Positions 57,001-64,000 of a DNA stretch of 64,000 nucleotides are shown here, piece by piece. Numbering within the stretch: position 1 is the stretch's first letter; each line of letters opens with the position of its first letter. Source of the DNA: Craspedostauros australis. Lineage: Eukaryota; Bacillariophyta; Bacillariophyceae; Mastogloiales; Achnanthaceae. Made by a program: the position numbers and the translations under genes. Where the stretch lies: positions 62,001 to 126,000 of the forward strand of contig JAMXDE010000062.1 in the NCBI GenBank assembly GCA_026770025.1, in the 5' to 3' direction. Under the pieces are notes generated by a model. The model saw only the letters and a program-made list of their open reading frames with translations, was not told where the DNA came from and searched no databases.

Positions 57001-58977
57001 CACCTACCAGAAACCGGGCCAACTCTAGCAGAGTGGCTGCTAGCCGTGACACATGGCAAGCCGCATATGGAGGCCACTGTTTCTCCAGAGCATCCAGCAT
57101 GGCTGCACCGTACACCATCTGCATCCAACCGTGTCCGGCATGACCACATGCCCGGCACGCCTCACAGGAGTCACTGCAAGGGCAGCTGGCACTGTCATGC
57201 GTGTCTCGCACATGTACATTTTATCTGTACGGGCATATGTTGGAAATCCGGGGTACCCCAGTCTCTTTGTAGTAGTATCTGGTTACCTATTCCTGTTATT
57301 GCATTGTTGGAACTGTGAGTACAACATCTTCATCACTTTCAATTCCATTTGCCAAAGCATACATATTCCACAGTAGCACACAGTCTTGCCCTTGCTCATG
57401 CAGTGCTGTCCTCCTGCTTCATCATGTCATGCAGCATGTACTCCATGTACATCTCATCTTGCAGTATTGGTTCATCTCATCATGTATCTCATCATGCATC
57501 TCAGATATTCCATCTCCTGCCCTCTACCAATAGTTTCATTAGCGTAGACATCGCTGAGTCGTAGGCATCACACAGATTGGTTCATTCGATCAGATCACGA
57601 TTTCCCACTCGTCACAGGAGCACCCTGGGTAGGGTCTCTCTCAGCTCCTCATCATTCCACATCTCCGATCATCTCCGATCTTCTCCGGTCGTTTCTGATG
57701 TTTTCTTCGCTGATCACTTCACTGGCTTCCTGGAAGTTCGTCATCACTGGTTCGTTCACAGGCCGTCTCACACTTCGTGACATTGGCCTTCCTCCAGTAC
57801 TCTTTTTCATTGGTTGCGACATGGGGGCCGTAGTCGCTCCTATCGTGATGTTGGTCACGATTCCAACATCCCTGCCCCCTGCGACATACACGTGTGATTG
57901 GTATTTCTGCATTGAGGTCACGGACACCATAGTCCGGTTCGCATTCGGCACGTGTCGTTCTCCATCACAAAACACGTGCAGCTCACATTTTCCTGTCACA
58001 AAGATCCACAGGTGGGGGTTGTGGTAATGTATCATATCATGACATTCGACTCCTGACTCTTGACTTATTGGGAGGTGCGGTAATGTAGCATTCCACAATG
58101 CTCAACTCCGCACTCTTGGGAGGTGCGGCAATTCGGTGTTTCACAACACCCGATTCCTGACAGGCATACACAATTGTATGAGACCACACAGCAAGGCAAG
58201 ACCTGCCAACATTATTCGTTCCCACTACATGACTCATGTAGAATAAACGAGGTGGTACAAAAGCACCTGCAGCACATAGTCATAGATTATAGTCTATTTG
58301 GTACAACAACAGCAACAGAAAAAGAACTGTACAGAGCATGCATGAGGAGTATTAGCTCAAACTAGTATTCCTATTGGTCGTGTTAATCAAATGACCGACT
58401 GCTCAGAGTTTGAGCGGGATTGAAGCGTGACTCGATGTCGGTGGGATGGGGTCCCACCCTCGAATCGTGCTCTACTTAAGACGATGTCACGTGTCCGCTG
58501 AATTTGGGTTTGGGCGATCGTGCCATCCCACGCCACTTATGGGCGTGACATGACCTGTCCTGAACGGACAATCGGGTCAAACCGTTGGATGAACCTTGTT
58601 CCCCCAAATTGATCGGAAGAGAGTGAACAACAAACTCTCTCTCCGACAGTCACGAAATTGATGTCTCCTCTTGGAAATGGCAACATCGACATCGCGATGA
58701 TTGCACGTACGGAGACTCAACGCTCCACTATGTTACTACTAATAGAGATGCTGCAGATCCAACTATAATAGATGCTGCACATCACATGCTCACAATCCTT
58801 TTGAAAGTCTCATTTGGATTCGTACAGCTTTAAGACTAAGACACACAATCAACAACAACCTCGTTCACCTACTGCACTACCACGGATTGATCACCCTTCG
58901 GCGTTCAGCAAGTTCACCTCGTTTTCATTATCGATTTATCAAGGAGGAAGAGAGAAGCAACTTGCATTGCCAGTATG
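57001..58977. other. Repeat-rich stretch, no gene recognised
   Basis: A minus-strand frame at 57652-58098 has no recognisable domain. The word GGGAGGTGCGGCA near 58120 also occurs (inverted) near 54710, so part of this is likely more retroelement debris. A palindromic block (GGGTCCCACCC) lies near 58448. Confidence 0.45.
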
Positions 58978-59760
58978 GTAGGCTGGACTACTATTAGTTG
59001 CCACAGGGAGGACCGTCGTGAAGTGTGGATGCGAAATACGGACGAAGTCGCAATGGATGATGGGAGTTGAGATTCAATAAGGGACAGACTATTGCCGGAC
59101 AAGGTATCCACCTCCGACGGGAGAAATTCTTGTTTTGGCGCGAAATCATCCGACTTGATCGACCACCAAATCTTTTCTCCCCTTTTCTCTCCTCCATTCA
59201 TGAATCCATCACGACTCAAGACATGGCCGACCTGACTCACATCTCACCTTGGGAACTATATGCTCCTCAGATCCTTTCGCTAAAACATACCTCGATTCCC
59301 TCAATGCCAACAACTACCACATCATCACCATAGTCTTGGTGCGTGTATCCACCCTGCTTCAACTCAAGCAAGGGAATCCGAGAGTGAACTCCAACCACAG
59401 CCATTGCTTCATGACCACCTCCATTGAGTGTCATGATCTACACTGCAGTGTGTCCACGCATAAGGAGAGCAAGGAGCTGTAATCATCGCCTGCCCTCAAA
59501 GCACTGAACCAAGTACATCAGTGCAGGGCCCTATCAAGCTGTGTGACATTGTTTCTTCATCCTACCAAACACTACTAACTAACTCATAATAAACAGACAG
59601 AGATTAGTACCAAAGCACTCACTCATCTACTCATCGTTACAAGTAACACATCCTCAATCCAGTACGCCCCTCTTGAACTGCATCAAACGGTTATCTCGAA
59701 ACTGGCAGAATCACGAGGCATCTCCTACCGATTCGTGTCGACTGGGCCCGAATCCTAACT
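58978..59760 (+). mobile_element. 3'-end fragment of the RNase H-bearing retroelement
   Basis: From 59067 (the GTTGAGATTCAATAAGGG region, covering the last codons VEIQ and stop) to 59760 (GAATCCTAACT) it matches the 3' end of the 28831-30977 element in opposite orientation. A few more coding residues appear related upstream to about 58978. Flanked by TATGG on both sides (58973-58977 and about 59760-59764), a possible target duplication. A 5'-truncated copy is the usual outcome of non-LTR insertion. Confidence 0.58.
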
Positions 59761-59944
59761 ATGGGCTTGTTGTCCCGAGTCGAAGGAAAGTCGTGAATGC
59801 ACAAGGAAAGCAAAAGTGGAACCTGTGAAATGGCTGATTCGAACGAAGAGCAAGAAAATTTGGAAAATATCAACAATGGGCGCACTTTCTATTCTTTCCA
59901 AGTCGCATTTACATAAAAACGCCATTTTCCCTTCCCCCATGGCA

Positions 59945-61728
59945 TAGTGGCCAACACCGACCAACATGGAAACAGAGAATCAACACAGCAACAGACACAA
60001 GCGCTGGTGTTGCTTCGTCATCTGCGTCCACCCGCGCCAGCACCAACACAAAGATGCGCAGAAACATTACTGTTACGATCGTGGAGAGGGTTGGTGTGGA
60101 TTGTGCATTACTTCATCGAAATCCATGTTCCTGTTCTTAATCATTCACGTTCATATTCACATTCATATTCACATTCATATTCATGTCATCCATCATTCAA
60201 GATCTGGTGTGCACTACGACCTCCACGTACGCGTATAGTACATGCGAGTATGCTCAAGCTGCCGTGCTCCTCGAAAGGACCACAGGAATAAACATTCACG
60301 TGCACACATTCGCGAAGGCACGCTGCAGCCCTCTATCCAAGTGAGGCCGCCCGTCAGCGAACCAGAGCATCATTTTTCAGTCTCGCTCGTCCTCGCTCAT
60401 CATTCCGTGCGCACTGACCCAGCAGGGGTTTGAGATTGGTGGTGCTCTGCGCTTCGGCTGATAGTGCTGGGTACACATTGTCCGAGAGCTCTCAGCCTCC
60501 ATTGGAGCCAGCACATTGTCACTTGTCTTACACGCGAGGAGAATCCTCTTCATCCTCTTCCTTTCCTTCGGGATCCTCCATGCCCTTGTTGGAGATACCG
60601 TCGCCTTCCGAACCCTCATCGCCGTCCTTGACTGCTACTCCAGCCGCGGCGGCAGCTCGGAGATCGGTCTGAGAGAATCGATGGGAGAATTGACGGGACA
60701 AGCGTTCCGCCATCAAAGCGCGGTCATTGCTGGCGGCGTCGTACTCGTCATGGCACTGCATGCGAAGAAAGAGTGAACGGCAACAACACGCATGTCATCG
60801 AGAGCATTGAGAGCATCGCAGAATGCGTTGGCGGGTGCAAGTGGCAACAGGCAAAGCAAAAACAGGAATCAGGGGGGTTGGCTCGTGAGAAAGATGGTGT
60901 TCCAGATCATCCACGATGAACATGACGAACTCGAACTTTATCTGGAAACACAGCGTTGCATGACCCCGCCATGCCTCGCCGTACCGTCCAAACACAAGGC
61001 AACACAAGACAACTCAGAAGACCATCGAACGACCTCAACCTCAGCCCGGTCTGATTTTGCCAGATCACACACACCACAGCAAAGCACAGCACAGCACGAC
61101 ACAACACACCGAAACGCATCATATCGAACTCACCTGACCCATGAAGGCACAAAACTCCAAAAAGTCAACATATCCATTTCCGTCCGCATCCATGACCGCC
61201 CACAACGCCTCGAAGTCGTTGCGGTTCATCTCCACGACCTTGCCAGAGCTCAAGAACTCCCACATGCCCTCCTTCGTGATGTTGCCCACAGCGCTGGCAC
61301 GACGGTTGCCCTTGTCGGCTGCTGTGGATTGAGCATCGATCTTCTGGAACTCCCGAGCCAGCGCGGCGGCATCCATGCGCTTGGCTGGGAGGCTGATGCT
61401 CATGGTCTGTGCGACGCGCGCAGCGAACACAGCGCGGTATCTCTTTGCCTGCTGCTTGTTGTAGATGATGACTGCAGCAGCGACCACGATGAGGAAGAGA
61501 AGGACGCCACCGATGGTGAAGCCGGCGATGACGCCTGCCTTGACGGGGGTGGTTGGCTCATCGTATGGGTTGGTGGCACAGTTGGGATCGTACTGCAGGA
61601 CAAGGGAAAGTAAGGGAAGTCGGCGATGAGCAACGAATGATGCGTGACGAATGGATGCAAGGAAACCGAGAGGCGTCCACATGGATCAAGTCGAACAAAG
61701 TGAGAGAAAGAGTGCATACAACGCATAT
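59945..61728. repeat. Segmental duplication, copy B (partner 17841-19610)
   Basis: Same orientation as copy A with few differences, including one coding change in exon 3 (Ser to Pro just before the membrane helix) and a silent change in exon 4. The right end coincides exactly with the first base of transposon B at 61729. Confidence 0.92.
60528..61592 (-). CDS. EF-hand membrane protein, second copy (exons 3-4 only in window)
   Basis: Exon 3 at 61134-61592 and exon 4 at 60528-60755 correspond base for base to 19016-19474 and 18410-18637 of the complete gene, with the same splice signals. The membrane helix, the EF-hand loop (DADGNGYVDFLE) and the acidic tail are intact and in frame. Exons 1 and 2 (signal peptide and extracellular domain) are not upstream within the window because transposon B starts inside intron 2. 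Since the duplicate stops exactly at the transposon end, the missing exons may well lie beyond the right edge. The gene would then be split by a very large intron, or silenced. If they are absent, this is a broken copy. Confidence 0.7.
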
Positions 61729-64000
61729 CCATAAAGAAATTCGTCCACGATAAAAGTCCAAAATTGTCTCAGGAGACCAAGCGGATTCGAGGGGTGCCAA
61801 AATTGGTCTCCTCAGACCAAAATCAAGCAACGCGACGTTTTATCGCGATGGCATTTTCTTCGACCACCTCGACTAAAACTATTTGTTCGCGCTCACTTTT
61901 TTCCCCCCTCATATCGTTTTTTCCGATTTCTCACAATATCCTGGCATGCCCTCCTATTTACTATGGCTCAATGCTTCTCCTGGATGCATTGAGCCACTTG
62001 CATCTCATCACAGTTCTTCGTATACATATGTTCGTTGCATGCTTATCCATGTCCTCCACGCTCTTCACAGGACATGATCGTTCCGCAGCGTTCTTCCTCT
62101 TGCATCACAATGATTTGTGACCACGCCTCTTCACAGGAACGATTCACTACCCCGTATTTGATGGACGTTTGTGTGTTATTACTTTGCTATATGTTACATC
62201 TCGACCCATTCCCATGGCTGTACTTTCCTTGTTGAGCTGCTGCGCGCGTTCGCGGTCGTTGCGGAGTTGTCTCCGAGCGCGTCCGCCGTCTCTGTGGTGC
62301 TGGTGAAGTCTCAGCAGGTGTCTGGGATGAGGGTTTCGCTCGTTTCCTTCCTTGGCTCGATTGGATATCTTTGCTTGTTTGCACTGCTGATGGAGTCTTG
62401 CGCTTCCCTCCTTTCCTGTCTGGTTGCTTCGCACTCCACTCAGTGTAATCCGCCTTGGTCTTCCTTGTCCATGATCTGTTGCTTCCGTGGAGCATTCGGA
62501 AACATGTGTTGCTTGCAATGATTCGTTCGTTCGCCTTCTTTCGTAGATTTGACATTGAAATGCTGGTATGCACTCCATTTGCAACTCCCCATCTCTTGTG
62601 ATTTGCAGTGGGAGGCACGCAGGCGAAAAAGTGACACTGCATGCACATCCATTTCGTTACAACCCCACATACGACGCAGGGTTTCTTCACGTTTTCACAA
62701 AAGATGGGCTCATGGCTGCCCGTGCGGAGACGTCGTTCGAGCGCAGCCATGGCGGGTGTTGGGGCAGCTGGATTCCCAGACAGCAGGTTCTGGATGCTCT
62801 TTCCGTCCCTCTCCTCGCCTTCAACAGTTGGTCTACCATCGTAGATTTGATTGTCTGTATCCGAATCTGTGTCTCCTGTGTTGTTGATTGCTCCCTGAAT
62901 AAACCAGTTTGCGCATTCGCTGTCATCACCTGCTTCTCTGTTGCTGCCAGCGGCTTGGGCGACGATGACTCCGAATGCCCTTCGCAATGTTTCCAACGAA
63001 TCAGCAACACTGCTGCGATGATTCAGCATGTCACGGTAGGTCTGCAGCACCGTTGCGTTCTCCAGGTCTTTGTTTGTGTGGATATCGTCTGTGCAACAGT
63101 AGTGCATTAGCTTGTGCAGAAACAGAAGGATGACTTCCACAATCCGTACCACAGCTTGGCACTGGAAGGTTGCGAATGGCGGCTGCACCTTGTGCTGCCT
63201 CACCATTCTGGTGATTAAATCGGAGCCGCCCTTGAATGAATTCCAACGAGCTACAAACGATGGAACCAAGGTGTGAACCTTTGGCACCGGCATTGGTAGT
63301 TCCTGGCATGCCTTCCATATCATCAATTGGTGGAATACATCCTCTTCTGTCAATGCCGCAATGTGTCGCCCCCCGGTTGAGCCCCTGTGGGGGTTGCGTT
63401 TCGAATTCAGATGCTTTCGCAGGGTCTTGCCTGACGCTGCCTCGCGGGATGCAGCAGCGGAGTCCGCGTATGCAAACTCCAACTTCAGCTCATACAGATT
63501 TTGTAGCACAATTCCATATGATTGAAGTAGATCAGGTTTGAATTGTGTGGATATTGATCTTATGGTGTTAGCGGTTGCATCACCTGATGGTAGGAGGAGG
63601 TGGGATCGAGTGGATCAGAGGAGAAACGCAAGAACAGTTTGAGTGAGCACCACGAATCGACTTTCGAAATTCATGGCAGGAGCTCCATCCATTTCATGCT
63701 TGAACGTACCAATTACAATCATTGCACCTGTCACCCCAAAGACGAAGGCATGATGAAGCAGTTGAATCATCTCTGATTTCTTTTCGAACAACGCCCTCCA
63801 TTTGTCGTCTTGGAGATGCACGAACACATGACTCTTTCCCTCCGTCCCATGCTCCCAATCGGCCTTCCGCTGGTGCCGTCTTTCGAGATCTTCTGTGTCT
63901 GTCGTTGCCCGAGTCTTGATCTCCACAACAAAGACTTCATCGTCGCTGTCGTCCTCTGGATCACCGACGATCGCGAGGAAGTCGACGGAGGCGCGGGCGT
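61729..64000 (-). mobile_element. DNA transposon B, relative of element A (left end; runs off window)
   Basis: Starts CCATAAAGAAATT right after ATAT (61725-61728), compared with CCGTAAGGAATTTTT in A. Inside are two short palindromes (61766-61777, GTCTC-AG-GAGAC; 61803-61820, arms TTGGTCT/AGACCAA) separated by about 25 bases, then an inner motif at 61859-61890 (TTCGACCACCTCGACTAAAA) like that of A. The coding part is homologous to A exons 2 and 3. The right end is outside the window. Confidence 0.8.
62187..64000 (-). CDS. piggyBac-like transposase/nuclease of element B (3' part, incomplete at window edge)
   Basis: Exon 3 at 62187-63583 and the end of exon 2 at 63710-64000, with an intron of 126 bp at the same place and phase as in element A (donor GTACGT; joins IVIG to DATANTIRSI, compared with MVIG and DKNAARIRSI in A). 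The exon-2 piece has ASVDFLAIVGDPEDD, FVVEIKTRATT and MIQLLHHAFVFGV, so the nuclease acids D and E-x-K and the QLLHHA motif are kept. Exon 3 has WNSFKGGSDLITRM (third DDE acid) and a zinc motif CVVC-x8-CMQC-x4-C, then a basic tail (KGGKRKTPS, GRKRAKPS). Protein similarity to A is patchy outside these motifs, so the two are old relatives with their functional residues conserved. No break is seen in the visible part. Confidence 0.8.

Noticed and set aside
57652-58098. Minus-strand frame of 148 codons
   Set aside because: No recognisable domain, lies in repeat-rich DNA next to retroelement debris.
61593-61728. Idea that the second EF-hand copy is a duplication truncated in intron 2
   Set aside because: The breakpoint is identical to the first base of transposon B, so interruption by insertion is the simpler explanation; truncation is not excluded.

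Overview
The window looks like nuclear DNA of a diatom or a close stramenopile relative. The best evidence is secreted proteins built on Pro-Ser motifs of the PSxxPS/PSQxPT type, and a conserved small protein carrying the RRPYGELGS and RMKARGDTGQ motifs. Compact genes with short GT-AG introns and Copia-type retroelement debris fit the same picture. No prokaryotic, CRISPR or organellar features were seen.

Region by region. 0-22 kb is ordinary host DNA with well separated genes, nearly all on the minus strand: a 1,231-residue low-complexity protein (162-3857), a secreted N-glycosylated protein with a possible GPI tail (4881-6020), a Gln/His/Asn-rich protein on the plus strand (10209-10931), a conserved Cys-rich protein (13155-13811), a membrane-anchored pepsin-like aspartic protease (14610-16799), and a four-exon, single-pass membrane protein with an EF-hand (18410-20721). 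22.7-31 kb holds a decayed extra copy of the EF-hand gene's last exon, then retroelement remains (an LTR piece inserted in a Copia fossil, then an RNase H-bearing retroelement).

31-45.7 kb is a block of DNA transposons and the most interesting part of the window. Element C (30982-39067) encloses a PIF/Harbinger-like element with three genes, whose transposase has an AT-hook array, and a 1.1 kb TIR element. Element A (39072-45712) abuts it, separated only by ATAT. A encodes one predicted three-exon, 1,826-residue protein. In it a piggyBac-like DDE transposase appears to have a lambda-exonuclease/YqaJ-type PD-(D/E)XK nuclease inserted between its second and third catalytic acids. A diverged relative, element B, starts at 61729 and runs off the right edge; it keeps the same intron position and phase and the same nuclease and zinc motifs. 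A, B and C all sit at ATAT and all carry palindromes just inside their ends. For B, the uninterrupted paralogous site is also present in this window (19607-19610).

47.4-54.2 kb holds one very large secreted protein: about a hundred 14-residue Pro-Ser repeats followed by a Cys/Asn solenoid, probably cell-wall or adhesive material. 54.4-59.8 kb is retroelement debris. 59.9-61.7 kb is a near-identical second copy of the 3' half of the EF-hand gene. It ends exactly at the end of element B, so the rest of that gene copy may lie beyond the window.

Functional calls rest on reading motifs by eye. Splice joins were checked only for GT-AG ends, reading frame and, for element A, agreement with element B.
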